Source of the DNA: Catalinimonas alkaloidigena
GTDB taxonomy: Bacteria; Bacteroidota; Bacteroidia; Cytophagales; Cyclobacteriaceae
Assembly: GCF_029504655.1 (NCBI RefSeq)
Contig: NZ_JAQFIL010000003.1
Coordinates: 62,001 to 126,000, forward strand
DNA length: 64,000 nt
Reading direction: 5' to 3'
Shown: piece after piece, positions 24,697 to 32,980 of the stretch
How positions within the stretch are numbered: the first letter of the stretch is position 1
How the letters are laid out: the number at the start of each line of letters is the position of its first letter
The notes under the pieces: generated by a model
Databases searched by the model: none
What the model was told of the DNA's origin: nothing
Seen by the model: only the letters and a program-made list of their open reading frames with translations
Made by a program: the position numbers and the translations under genes

Positions 24697-24952
24697 CTAC
24701 TACAATATTTTTGATATGCCCGGGATGCTTTTCTCCGGGCTTGATAAGAAATTTGAGACTATAAAAAAGCGTAAACGAGACGATAACTATACCCACAATG
24801 ATGATCACAAAATCCAAATCGCTCTGTGGGCCTGCACCATGCGTAATGTTCTGTAAAGGCTCAGGCTGATTCTGTTTGCATACCTCACAGGCGAGTGCCA
24901 TTTGTGTGGGTAGTGTAAGTATCAAAAAAAGAATTAGAATAAGCTTTCTCAT
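24683..24952 (-). CDS. Small exported membrane protein with CxxC
   Basis: An 89-residue protein with a signal peptide (RKLILILFLILTLPTQMALA), then CEVCKQNQPEP directly at the mature N-terminus, and a membrane helix at about 47-70. The C-x2-C without a following His is not a heme site; it may bind metal or be a disulfide. By place and size it may correspond to a CcoQ- or CcoS-like small subunit, but the sequence does not prove this. Confidence 0.6.
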   Translation of the reverse strand: MRKLILILFLILTLPTQMALACEVCKQNQPEPLQNITHGAGPQSDLDFVIIIVGIVIVSFTLFYSLKFLIKPGEKHPGHIKNIVVDERY

Positions 24953-24964
24953 TTGATTTTGCTT

Positions 24965-25201
24965 TTACTTTCTCCAATAATTGTTTGCTGCCGCAATCGT
25001 CTGAAACTCAGTAGCGATCACCTGGGCAGAAGCAATAAGCTGCGCGGTATCTTCAGCATACTCCGACCTGAGCTTTTTCCTAAGCTCAGCATCCGTTTGT
25101 ATGGCAGCAATAGATTTTCTTGCCAGCTTGATAGCGAGTTCGCGGCCTTCTATCGGTGTAGAAGTAATTAAACTTGGTAAATAGTTTTCTGCGTTTTCCA
25201 T
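24965..25201 (-). CDS. Small soluble helical protein in the oxidase operon
   Basis: A 78-residue protein, predicted helical throughout (IEGRELAIKLARKSIAAIQT, TAQLIASAQVIATEFQTIA). No signal peptide, membrane helix or cofactor motif. It lies 5 bases from the cytochrome c subunit gene and 12 bases from the next, so it is a real operon member. No family recognised. Confidence 0.6.
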   Translation of the reverse strand: MENAENYLPSLITSTPIEGRELAIKLARKSIAAIQTDAELRKKLRSEYAEDTAQLIASAQVIATEFQTIAAANNYWRK

Positions 25202-25206
25202 CGTAT

Positions 25207-26220
25207 TTATGGTGTTTGGTTCATAACTAATTCACGGATCTTTTTCACATCTTCGGCGGTTAAAGATGGTGCATCATTACCCCAGCTTGAGCGTTCATGA
25301 TTGGCAATGGCAGCAATTTCTTCATCACTTAGCTGATCAGCAAAGCCCGGCATTTGTGCGTACTCAGGCCGTGCGTCATAGCCTTGCAGTATGATACGCA
25401 CCAGTAATTCAGGGTCTTCATCATTCACTACCGAACTACCTGCCAAAGGAGGAAAAGCACCAGGTAAGCCGGTACCCTCAGCCTGATGGCAAGCCGCGCA
25501 GGTTGATGTATAAAGGGACTGACCATCGGGCAAAGATGCTCCCTGATTGTCATTGTTTTCACTTTTTACATCTTCCAGCTTTTTGCGGGTAGAAGGAATA
25601 AAATCAACTTCCTGCTCAGTGGTTAGTGGTGCTTGTTTCAGTGATTGCAGGTAAGCGACCAGGTCCAAAGCCATTTTTGTAGGCACTATTTTTACACCCT
25701 CTTTTGAAAATTCTTCGGGAATGGCTAAAACCTGATCATTTTGGTTCACCTCACTTTTCTCTTCAAACAACCAGGGGTAAGAGGGCATAATAGATTCTTT
25801 GACTACAATACGTGGATTGTACAAGTGCAAAAGATGCCAATCCTCACTGGGCTGACGTTTCCCGATGTTAGTAAGGTCCGGGCCGGTTCTTTCACTACCC
25901 AGTACGGATGGTGATTGCCGCCACAGGCTCATTCGTTGCTTGCTATAGTAATAATCCGAAGGAATAGAGGGCCTGTCACCCCAAGTTTTGTCCATCTCTA
26001 TACTCCTTACCTGTTGGGTATGACAAGCTACACAGCCTTCATTGACAAAGATGTGAAGGCCATTGGTTTCTGCTTCTGTCATGGGTTCCATGGTGGGCAA
26101 TGGTGCAGTGTTTTCCTGCGACTGGTAGGCAGGAAATACAGCTACGCCCAGGCTCAAGATTAGGAATCCCAGAAAAGATACAAATACTAAACTTCTATGG
26201 TCTTTATGAAAATTAAACAT
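25207..26220 (-). CDS. CcoO-like diheme cytochrome c subunit
   Basis: A 337-residue membrane-anchored cytochrome c. One N-terminal helix (about 11-30), then a CcoO-like domain with heme site GCVACHTQQVRS near 60 and the characteristic WGDRPSIPSDYYYSKQ, RTGPDLTNIGKR and SIMPSYPWLF. After a linker a second cytochrome c domain follows, with heme site CAACHQ near 240 and distal Met in YAQMPGF. It thus combines CcoO with a CcoP-like heme domain, and no separate CcoP is in the operon. It accepts electrons for the CcoN subunit; the genes overlap by eight bases. Confidence 0.88.
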   Translation of the reverse strand: MFNFHKDHRSLVFVSFLGFLILSLGVAVFPAYQSQENTAPLPTMEPMTEAETNGLHIFVNEGCVACHTQQVRSIEMDKTWGDRPSIPSDYYYSKQRMSLWRQSPSVLGSERTGPDLTNIGKRQPSEDWHLLHLYNPRIVVKESIMPSYPWLFEEKSEVNQNDQVLAIPEEFSKEGVKIVPTKMALDLVAYLQSLKQAPLTTEQEVDFIPSTRKKLEDVKSENNDNQGASLPDGQSLYTSTCAACHQAEGTGLPGAFPPLAGSSVVNDEDPELLVRIILQGYDARPEYAQMPGFADQLSDEEIAAIANHERSSWGNDAPSLTAEDVKKIRELVMNQTP

Positions 26221-28030
26221 GCTCTTTAGGTTCAGCTTGATTCACTTTTTTTGGTGTAATGTTTATAGGTTCAGTTACCTTTCTTTTTTTGACCATGTAA
26301 TAGAAATTGTAGGCGAAAAGCAGGTGAGATATGAACATGAGGGTTCCGCCAATAGCCCGCCATACCCAGTATTGTCTCATCATAATCACCGATTCAATAA
26401 ATGGAGCGTTTTCTACCCAACTCAGGCCTTTGAGCGTTCCCCCTGCCATAAGCGATATCATATAGGCAATTAATCCGATCAGTGCCAGCCAAAAATGGGC
26501 ACCTACCAAAATCTGAGGTGGCTCTTTGACTGTTAGCCTGGGTAAAATTGCATAAATGCAGGCCCAGAGGATAAACGCGATGATGCCGTACATCGTCATG
26601 TGGGAGTGGGCTACATTGAAGTCTGTAAAATGCCAGATGTAATTGGTGAAGCGAAATGCCTGGAAACTGCCCTGGGCAGAACCCACAAAATAGAAGATCA
26701 CGCCTATCAAAAAGAAAGGCAGCACATAGCTTTTGGAAATGTGGTTCCAGCTTCCTCTCATGGTCATCAAGAAGTTGGTAGTTCCGGCAATGACCGGGAT
26801 AAACATACCCGCACTAAAAACAATCGCCACAGTCTGTAACCACCAGGGTAGGGGGCTGAATACAAAATGATGGGTGCCGATCATGGTGTAAAATAGCATC
26901 TGCGTCCAAAAAGCCAATACTCCCAGCGAATAAGAATAGATGGGTTTGTTGAGAGCAGAGGGCAGATAATAATATATGAGCCCCAGGGTAAAAGTCATGA
27001 ACCACATACCGACCCCCTGGTGCATATAGTACCCCTGGATCACAGTCTCACCCAAACCGTTTTGAAAGTTGGGCAGATACCCGATAATCACCAGTACAAT
27101 GGTCCAAACCATAGCACCCAGTATGTACCAATTGGATATGTAAATTTCAGATATTTTGCGGTTGGCCACCGTCTTATAAAAATTCAAGAAGTTAATGATG
27201 AGGCCAAGTGCGAAAAGTGACATCACCGGCCAGACATACTCTCTGTATTCCCCTCCACCATTATTGATACCTGACATCAGGCAAATATTACCGATAATTA
27301 CAGTAAGGTTGATCAATACCAATGCCAGCCAACCCCAATTGTAGTTATATATTTTGGTGTTAGAGGTACGGGACACGACAAAGTACCCCAGGCCAAACAT
27401 GGTGAGCGAAGTCCACCCCCAGAATACCGTATTGGTATGTACCGGACGAAGCCTGCCAAACGAAAGCCAGGAAGCACTATCCAGTTCCGGCCAGACGAAT
27501 TTCATGCCTAAATATTGGCCTATGAATGTGCCAAATACCAGCCAAAACACCGCGGTTCCCAGATAGAAAATAATAAGCTTTTTCAGTTGGTCAGGTGTTT
27601 CAATGGCTTCTGCCGCACTTTTCTTTTCATCAGCGATGGGGTTTTCCGGCTTGTGGGTCACCTTATGGATCAAGCCCTTCTCGTCTGACACATCATAAGC
27701 ACTACCTAATTCTTCCCCTTTCAATTGATATTTATGCGCCCTTTTACGCCTTTCCAGAATTGTGTCTATTTCGCTTTGTTCCAGATTGACCAGCTCTTCA
27801 TTCCATTGCGACTTTTGTTTTCTGACTTGTTTATCTTTTTGTCTTCCAAGAAAACTATTCAACCTGGCCATCAGAATGAGTATGCCAACTACTATGACAA
27901 TGACGATTAATACCAAGGTGCCGATCACTCCGGGGCTGGTCAGCCAATTCTCAGTATCAATGGTATTTGCTTGCAATAATAGGCTGTTTAGTTTGGGTAG
28001 GGGAAATAAGAATGTGATAAGGTAAATCAT
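26213..28030 (-). CDS. cbb3-type oxidase subunit I (CcoN-like)
   Basis: Catalytic heme-copper subunit, 605 residues. Landmarks: RLRPVHTNTVFWGW (low-spin heme His), GYYMHQGVGMWF (CuB His), FYTMIGTHHF (the cross-linked Tyr six residues before the His pair, as in C-family oxidases) and NVAHSHMTMYG (heme ligands). Retention of the Tyr favours O2 reduction, although cbb3 enzymes can also reduce NO. Odd: a 150-residue N-terminal extension with one membrane helix (about 32-54) and a charged cytoplasmic linker. It follows the Rrf2 gene by 46 bases, so the operon is probably NO- or redox-controlled. Confidence 0.88.
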   Translation of the reverse strand: MIYLITFLFPLPKLNSLLLQANTIDTENWLTSPGVIGTLVLIVIVIVVGILILMARLNSFLGRQKDKQVRKQKSQWNEELVNLEQSEIDTILERRKRAHKYQLKGEELGSAYDVSDEKGLIHKVTHKPENPIADEKKSAAEAIETPDQLKKLIIFYLGTAVFWLVFGTFIGQYLGMKFVWPELDSASWLSFGRLRPVHTNTVFWGWTSLTMFGLGYFVVSRTSNTKIYNYNWGWLALVLINLTVIIGNICLMSGINNGGGEYREYVWPVMSLFALGLIINFLNFYKTVANRKISEIYISNWYILGAMVWTIVLVIIGYLPNFQNGLGETVIQGYYMHQGVGMWFMTFTLGLIYYYLPSALNKPIYSYSLGVLAFWTQMLFYTMIGTHHFVFSPLPWWLQTVAIVFSAGMFIPVIAGTTNFLMTMRGSWNHISKSYVLPFFLIGVIFYFVGSAQGSFQAFRFTNYIWHFTDFNVAHSHMTMYGIIAFILWACIYAILPRLTVKEPPQILVGAHFWLALIGLIAYMISLMAGGTLKGLSWVENAPFIESVIMMRQYWVWRAIGGTLMFISHLLFAYNFYYMVKKRKVTEPINITPKKVNQAEPKEHV

Positions 28031-28076
28031 TATTTAATATATTAAGACCTTTTTATCCTATTTTTGAATAATTTTT

Positions 28077-28511
28077 TTATCTTTTTAAAAATGTTAGTCC
28101 TGTTTCTAAACCGGAGGCTAATTCAAATAAACTGGTAGTATTGAGCATATATTTTAGTTCATCCCTGATCCTGGCAAATTTGTCATGCACAGGGCAAGGC
28201 TGGGCAGCATTGCATTCTTCCAACCCCAAGCCACACCCCCTGTAAATATAATCGCCATCAATAGCATCAACGATCTGGCTTAAAGTGATCTGATCAATTT
28301 TCTTTTTTTCTATTTGAAACCCTCCTGCTGGTCCCATCACAGAACTTAGTATCTTACTTCTTACCAGTTGTTGGAGTATTTTAGCAGTAAACGCCAATGG
28401 CGATCCGATTTCATTAGCAATACCCTTCAGGCTTGTCCTTTTATCTTCCAGGGACTGTACTGCTACATAAATAGTAGCCCGGATTCCATATTCACAGGCT
28501 TTTGAAAACAT
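28077..28511 (-). CDS. Rrf2-family Fe-S transcription regulator (NsrR/IscR-like), copy 2
   Basis: A 144-residue regulator, very similar to the copy at 11120: MFSKACEYGIRA at the start, HTH SLKGIANEIGSPLAFTAKIL, and cluster cysteines in CGLGLEECNAAQPCPVH. It heads the cbb3/NO-stress gene run and has a strong dyad 30 bases upstream, the expected arrangement of an autoregulated NO-sensing repressor. Having two paralogues in one 18-kb stretch suggests divided or layered control. Confidence 0.92.
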   Translation of the reverse strand: MFSKACEYGIRATIYVAVQSLEDKRTSLKGIANEIGSPLAFTAKILQQLVRSKILSSVMGPAGGFQIEKKKIDQITLSQIVDAIDGDYIYRGCGLGLEECNAAQPCPVHDKFARIRDELKYMLNTTSLFELASGLETGLTFLKR

Positions 28512-28541
28512 ATTCTCTCTGGTTTGGTAGAAAGGTAAAAC

Positions 28542-28581
28542 AAAAAATTATATCGGACAAATTTATCCGATATAATTTTTT
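28542..28581. promoter_or_regulatory. Strong dyad: candidate Rrf2 operator
   Basis: Two perfect 16-base arms, AAAAAATTATATCGGA (28542-28557) and its complement (28566-28581), flank CAAATTTA. The core is TATCGGACAAATTTATCCGA, with GAC-N6-ATC spacing also found at 10073 and 43966. It starts 31 bases before the Rrf2 copy-2 start. It could also act as a terminator for the HdeD-like gene, since the minus-strand arm ends in a T run, but the central symmetry and position favour an operator; both may be true. Confidence 0.65.
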
Positions 28582-28662
28582 TAACCCTTAACTAATTAGG
28601 TAGGGTAGTTTCAAATCAACAAATAAAATTATTTACCCAGAGTTAAATTTACGGATTGAATA

Positions 28663-29265
28663 CTACACCACCTTTTCATAAAATGCTTTGGTTTCGGGTT
28701 GAAAAACTCTGACCGGTTTATCTTTGAGGTACTTGCGTTTTTCTTTGAGCTGAAAATAAATATAGATAAAACAGCTTCCGTAAAATATGGCAAAAATTGC
28801 CAGCTCGTAGGTGGGGGATATCCACTGTATTGAACTATTGGCTAGCATGCTGGCCCCAAAGATGACGGCAAGGTTTCCTAAAATCACCATAACCTTCCAC
28901 TCCTGCACAATTTGTTTGATCCTGCTAAAAGTGAGGACTTGAAAAACACCGGTCACAATGACCCAAAGTGCGATCAACTCCCAGAGAAGGTTAATTTGTG
29001 CTGCCGCAGAAAAAATAGCAAAGCTACCTATGAATAACTCTGTCACTCCTTTACCTAGAGGTGAGAATTTGTTGTTTTTTTGAGAGCTTATGTTTCTAAT
29101 GATAATGATTAAGCCACTCAAAATCAAAAGAGATCCAAATGGGATGGCCAATGCATTGATTTCATCACCAGGATAACACAAAGCTACCAGGCCAAATGTA
29201 ATAGCACCTATTCCCTTGTATATGAAGCTACTCTTATTTTTTATAAATTGTCTTTCCAACGTCAT
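28663..29265 (-). CDS. HdeD-family (DUF308) membrane protein
   Basis: A 200-residue protein with about six membrane helices in the HdeD pattern: paired helices separated by short loops (GAITFGLVALCYPGDE, SLLILSGLIIIIRN, LWELIALWVIVTGVFQV, GNLAVIFGASMLAN). HdeD proteins are linked to acid and general stress. It is alone, with a possible CRP/FNR-type box about 135 bases upstream. The substrate or partner is unknown. Confidence 0.8.
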   Translation of the reverse strand: MTLERQFIKNKSSFIYKGIGAITFGLVALCYPGDEINALAIPFGSLLILSGLIIIIRNISSQKNNKFSPLGKGVTELFIGSFAIFSAAAQINLLWELIALWVIVTGVFQVLTFSRIKQIVQEWKVMVILGNLAVIFGASMLANSSIQWISPTYELAIFAIFYGSCFIYIYFQLKEKRKYLKDKPVRVFQPETKAFYEKVV

Positions 29266-29623
29266 GATAAATGGCTTTAATGTTATAAAAAATTTATCCG
29301 CAAGCTTTGATGCGGGGCAATACCATCCGGAGTAAAAACTTGTTCACAAGTTAGTAAGGGGCAGCTTGTAGTAAAACGACTCATGTCATACATAATTGAT
29401 GATCTTTGTCATTGAAAAGTTATTCTTATTAAAGCAGGTCTTATTCCAAAGAAGCAGCATGAGAAAGATGATAGGATGGTATGGAAAATTTGTCAATTTG
29501 GCGTTAGGTCAAATTTTTGCTACAAATTGATCCCATACGCCAAATTGAATAGTACTCTAAACTTCTCCGAGCTATTGACAAATATCATTCACTTTTTCAT
29601 CATAAACTTTTAAAATAGTGTGG
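29266..29623. other. Intergenic region with a weak CRP/FNR-type box and a 12-bp inverted repeat
   Basis: No gene is seen. On the minus strand TGACAAAGATCA (29411-29400) is a one-mismatch TGAT-N4-ATCA box before the HdeD-like gene, but no clear -7 element follows at 24 bases. Further on, TCAATTTGGCGT (29493-29504) and ACGCCAAATTGA (29537-29548) are perfect inverted arms with a 32-base loop. It lies downstream of the MreB-like gene without a T tract, so a regulator site or weak terminator are equal options. Confidence 0.5.
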
Positions 29624-30652
29624 TTACTGGAATAACACAGCCTGATACAGTTTGGGGGAATGAATAACCCTGGCAATACCTCTGATCACGGACTGCAAAG
29701 CATCAACATCATGTTGTACCTGAAGCTTAGTTTTGGCTTTCAATCTTTGCTTAAGTCCACGTAACAAAGAACCTCCACCTGTCAGGTAAATTCCGTTTCC
29801 GTAGATATCACCAGCAAGTTCTGGCTCACAAGTTTCAAGTGCTTGTAGAATAGCATCTTCTATCTTACTGATAGTGCTATCTAAGATATTTGCTACTTCT
29901 GAGTGACCTATTTCTATACTCACCGGAAGTCCGGTCATCAGGTTCTTGCCTATCATCTGGTAGGGTTCGGGAACATCCTCAGGGGTATCAGTAGCTGAGC
30001 CGACTTTGATCTTGAGTTGCTCTGCTACCTTACTGCCAATAGACATGTTGTATCGCTTTCTGAAGTAATTTTGTATGTCTTCGTCAAAAGTATCTCCCGC
30101 TATTTTAATAGACTGATGGGACACAATGCCAGATAATGAAATAATCACAATTTCTGTAACGCCACCACCAATGTCTACCAAAAATTTACCATCAGGTTCC
30201 TGAATATCCAGCCCCATGCCAATGGCAGCTGCGATAGGTTCAAAGATGAGATATTTCCGGTGCGCTTTAAATTGTTCTAGCACATCTCGCAAAGCTCTTT
30301 TTTCCACTTCGGTAGTATCATAAGGAATACCTGCCACCACATTGTCAAAGCCATAAAAAAAGGAAGATCTGGAGTGATGGTTTTTGATCATTGACTTTAC
30401 CATACAATTGGCCGAATCATAATCCATGATAACTCCACCTTTTAGTGGTTTTACAATTTTAAATTGCTCACTGGCTTTACCCAGCATATCATAAGCTTCT
30501 TGCCCTACTGCTTTCACAGCCTTTTTATCTTTATGCAATGCAATAAAGGAGGGCTGGGTAAAATAGTCACCTTCTTTTTCAGTAAAAATAGTATTACTGT
30601 TTCCAAGATCTAAGCCAAGGCTATTACCTCTTCTTAAGCTGATATTAAACAT
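29624..30652 (-). CDS. MreB-like actin-fold protein (second-type, solitary)
   Basis: A 342-residue actin/Hsp70-fold ATPase of the MreB family. Phosphate loops: LGLDLGNSNTIFTEKEG at the N-terminus and FLVDIGGGVTEIVIIS near 150; adenosine-binding GIYLTGGGSLLRGLKQRL near 280. The ATG at 30652 is chosen because an earlier start at 30718 would add an unrelated 22-residue leader. Unlike housekeeping mreB it is not followed by mreC/mreD or rod genes but sits among stress genes. It may be a specialised cytoskeletal paralogue. Confidence 0.82.
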   Translation of the reverse strand: MFNISLRRGNSLGLDLGNSNTIFTEKEGDYFTQPSFIALHKDKKAVKAVGQEAYDMLGKASEQFKIVKPLKGGVIMDYDSANCMVKSMIKNHHSRSSFFYGFDNVVAGIPYDTTEVEKRALRDVLEQFKAHRKYLIFEPIAAAIGMGLDIQEPDGKFLVDIGGGVTEIVIISLSGIVSHQSIKIAGDTFDEDIQNYFRKRYNMSIGSKVAEQLKIKVGSATDTPEDVPEPYQMIGKNLMTGLPVSIEIGHSEVANILDSTISKIEDAILQALETCEPELAGDIYGNGIYLTGGGSLLRGLKQRLKAKTKLQVQHDVDALQSVIRGIARVIHSPKLYQAVLFQ

Positions 30653-30746
30653 ATTATATATGATGATTGGAATTGAAAAACCTGTCAGCCCGGATGATGA
30701 GAACAGCAGGAAATACAATACGGTTAATGCTACTTTTTACTTTAAA

Positions 30747-31139
30747 TTATTCTTTATGTCCGGAATTAATGACTTGAAGTACTTTGTACTGCCTTACAGT
30801 TCCATGTACTTCCCATTCCACTGAGTCTCCTTCATGATATCCGATGAGTGCTACGCCTAGTGGAGAAAATATTGAAATTTTATTGTTTTTAGGGTTTACT
30901 TTACTGGGCACTACTAAAGTTATTTTAATCTCTTTTCCCAGTGTGTTCTCATACAATGTAACTTCCGAGTTCAGGCCAATTACGCCTTCTGGAATTTTAT
31001 CTCCAGAGACAATATTAGCCTCTTTTAATTCTTCCACCAGTCTTGAATACGAATAACTGGATAGATTATGAGGATTATAATTGACAAATTTTGAGATCAA
31101 ATCATAATCTCTTTCAGTGACTACAATCTTTTTTGACAT
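30747..31139 (-). CDS. GreA/GreB-family (Rnk-like) protein
   Basis: A 130-residue protein with a shortened N-terminal helical region (KKIVVTERDYDLISKFV) and the C-terminal FKBP-like domain of GreA/GreB/Rnk: GLNSEVTLYENTLGKEIKITLV, then FSPLGVALIGYHEGDSVEW. It lacks the long coiled coil required for RNA cleavage by GreA, so it resembles Rnk-type proteins that bind RNA polymerase without cleavage activity. It lies upstream of the MreB-like gene with a 94-base gap. Confidence 0.8.
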   Translation of the reverse strand: MSKKIVVTERDYDLISKFVNYNPHNLSSYSYSRLVEELKEANIVSGDKIPEGVIGLNSEVTLYENTLGKEIKITLVVPSKVNPKNNKISIFSPLGVALIGYHEGDSVEWEVHGTVRQYKVLQVINSGHKE

Positions 31140-31296
31140 TTTAGATATGCGTTAAATGGAATGATTTATTTTATATAATGGGTATTGTTCTGATTCTATT
31201 TAAAACAAGGGCTACCCCGGCGGGGGTTGCAACCCAGCCAGCGCGTCCCCTTATCTAGAATATCAGAATATCCTTTAGTGAAGCTTTTTTCAGAAT
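31140..31296. other. Short GC-rich intergenic patch
   Basis: About 157 bases without a gene. It includes CCCCGGCGGGGGTTGC around 31215-31230 and the palindrome GGGTTGCAACCC at 31224-31235, more GC-rich than the surroundings. No terminator or RNA family could be recognised. Confidence 0.3.
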
Positions 31297-31785
31297 TTAT
31301 TTTACAATTCCTGTTGAAGTAAAAGTGTTATTGCTTTTTAAAAGAGAAGCATATTCCCATCCAATAACCACCAGTTTTCCGTTCCGTAGCTGCTCCAGAT
31401 AGTAGGAAGTTTTCTTACTGCTCAAGCCATAGCCATTCAGGATTCCCATTAAGCCTCCCTCCAATGATCCCAAGGCTTTGCCATCAATTTTTTCCAGCAA
31501 AAGCGAGGATAAAGAACCAGCCACAAAAATTTTCCCTATCCCTGAAATGTCAAGGATATGGATTTTTGTAGAAGTCAAATGTGTAAAACAGGCTGAAACA
31601 TGACAAAAATCCTCATCAGAAAAGCTGTTTATTTTTCCCAATACAGAAAGATGCTCCAGGGGAGGGTGGCGGTTTTTTAGGTTTCGGACCGAAGCCTCAC
31701 CCTCAGCAAGTGTATTGCACACCTTTACATGCAGGTGTATCTTCCACTTATGCTCCAGATTATCTTTTAGAGGTACCTTGTTCAT
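31297..31785 (-). CDS. General-stress-like protein (YflT/DUF1269-like)
   Basis: A 162-residue soluble protein. The middle and end (LDISGIGKIFVAGSLSSLLL, ALGSLEGGLMGILNGYGL, SSKKTSYYLEQLRNGKLVVI) follow the pattern of general-stress proteins in which a Gly/Ala-rich hydrophobic segment is followed by an E-x-x-Y-Y-x-x-x-L helix and a G-x-L-V-V strand. The family function is unknown. A perfect TGAT-N4-ATCA box lies about 90 bases upstream, suggesting low-oxygen or NO control. Confidence 0.6.
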   Translation of the reverse strand: MNKVPLKDNLEHKWKIHLHVKVCNTLAEGEASVRNLKNRHPPLEHLSVLGKINSFSDEDFCHVSACFTHLTSTKIHILDISGIGKIFVAGSLSSLLLEKIDGKALGSLEGGLMGILNGYGLSSKKTSYYLEQLRNGKLVVIGWEYASLLKSNNTFTSTGIVK

Positions 31786-31852
31786 TATTAAGTTGAATAT
31801 GAAATGCCTATTGATGAAGCAAAGAAAAGGCTAATTTCTCATATCTAATATG

Positions 31853-31885
31853 ACCTACGTCTGAAAAAACATATGATTTATATCA
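31853..31885 (-). promoter_or_regulatory. CRP/FNR-type box upstream of the general-stress-like gene
   Basis: On the minus strand TGATATAAATCA (31885-31874) is a perfect dyad of the TGAT-N4-ATCA type. TATTAGAT starts 24 bases beyond the box, at the same offset as the -7 element at the other sites, although the match to TAnnTTTG is weak. The box lies 89 bases before the start at 31785 and downstream of the REC-CRP regulator gene. Confidence 0.5.
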
Positions 31886-31918
31886 TCAAAAAAGTATAAC
31901 GTCAAAATTGAAGCGCAC

Positions 31919-32980
31919 TTATGACTTCACTTTTATTAATCCCTCCTTGTCCAGAATAGTGATCCCTTTTCTGTCAATAGTAATCAGGCTTTCTTCTTTG
32001 AAATCCGCCAAAGTCCTGATTACTGTCTCTTTCACTGTTCCGATCAGGCTGGCAAGGTCTTCTCTGGTTAAAGTGACTTCAGGGAGAGTTCCATCCTGTC
32101 TGGAAGATTGTTCACTTACCCTCAAGAGCACTTCGGCTACCCTTTGCCTCACTGAAAAATAAGACACCTGTAATAACTGCTCCTCTCTTTCCATCAGATT
32201 GTTGGAAAGCATTTTGATGAATTTGTTGGCTACGCTACGATTGCTATAGAGAAACTTAAAGAAATCCTCCTGGGGGATCAGGCAGACTTCTGTATCTTCT
32301 AAAGCTATGGCAGTTTCGGTATAAGTATCTTTCTCGCTGAGCAAAGGCATAAACCCAAAGAAATCCCCTGCCTGAAAAATCCCGGTAATGAATTCCTTAC
32401 CATCTTCGGTAGTCTTGAAAGTTTTGGCCTTTCCTTTGCTTAGGAAGTAAAGCATATCAGCTTTGACGCCTTCCTGAAAAATGCCTTTTTTCTTTTTGTA
32501 CGTCTTGATCTTTCTCTTTTTGGAGAGGTCTTTCAGTTCTTTATATTCACTGGCTTCTGTGTAAAATTCATTGAGCCCATTGATATTATTAGCGTATTCC
32601 TTCTTCAGGATTTCATTTTTGCGCAGACGACTTTCCACCGCATTCAGCAGCTCCATTTCTTCAAAAGGCTTGGTTAGATAGTCATCCGCACCCAGGTTCA
32701 TGCCTTTGCGCACATCTTCTTTTTCTGCCCTGGCAGTGAGAAAAATAAAAGGAATACTGGCGGTTTCCGCTTTTTTACTGAGGATATGCAGCACTCCATA
32801 ACCATCCAGGCCGGGCATCATAATATCGCAGATGATCAGGTCAGGTTGATGCTCGGTGGCCTTTTCTATGCCTAGCTTTCCGCTTTCAGCAGTGATTACC
32901 TCATAGTTCGCCAATTCAAGAATATCGGCGGTGGTTTCTCTGACATCAGCATTATCTTCTATCAATACTATTTTATGCAT
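31919..32980 (-). CDS. REC-CRP fusion: response regulator with cNMP-binding and CRP-type HTH domains
   Basis: A 353-residue regulator. Residues 1-120 form a receiver domain with phospho-acceptor D52 (IICDIMMPG), FLTARA and TKPFEE. A helical linker leads to a CRP/FNR sensory barrel (about 155-265, MLYFLSKGKAKTFKTTEDG, AGDFFGFMPLL) and a winged HTH (VTLTREDLASLIGTVKETVI). In the recognition helix K-E-T-V-I-R keeps the Glu and Arg that CRP/FNR use to read TGA. No N-terminal Cys cluster as in FNR is present. It overlaps its kinase gene by eight bases. It is the best candidate to bind the TGAT-N4-ATCA boxes in this window. Confidence 0.9.
   Translation of the reverse strand: MHKIVLIEDNADVRETTADILELANYEVITAESGKLGIEKATEHQPDLIICDIMMPGLDGYGVLHILSKKAETASIPFIFLTARAEKEDVRKGMNLGADDYLTKPFEEMELLNAVESRLRKNEILKKEYANNINGLNEFYTEASEYKELKDLSKKRKIKTYKKKKGIFQEGVKADMLYFLSKGKAKTFKTTEDGKEFITGIFQAGDFFGFMPLLSEKDTYTETAIALEDTEVCLIPQEDFFKFLYSNRSVANKFIKMLSNNLMEREEQLLQVSYFSVRQRVAEVLLRVSEQSSRQDGTLPEVTLTREDLASLIGTVKETVIRTLADFKEESLITIDRKGITILDKEGLIKVKS

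Noticed and set aside
26213..28030. Calling the CcoN-like subunit a nitric oxide reductase
   Set aside because: Context is NO-related, but the cross-linking Tyr six residues before the His pair is present, which NO reductases lack; oxidase is the safer call.
31224..31235. GGGTTGCAACCC palindrome as regulatory site
   Set aside because: Only 12 bases with no loop, in a GC-rich patch, with no repeat elsewhere in the window.
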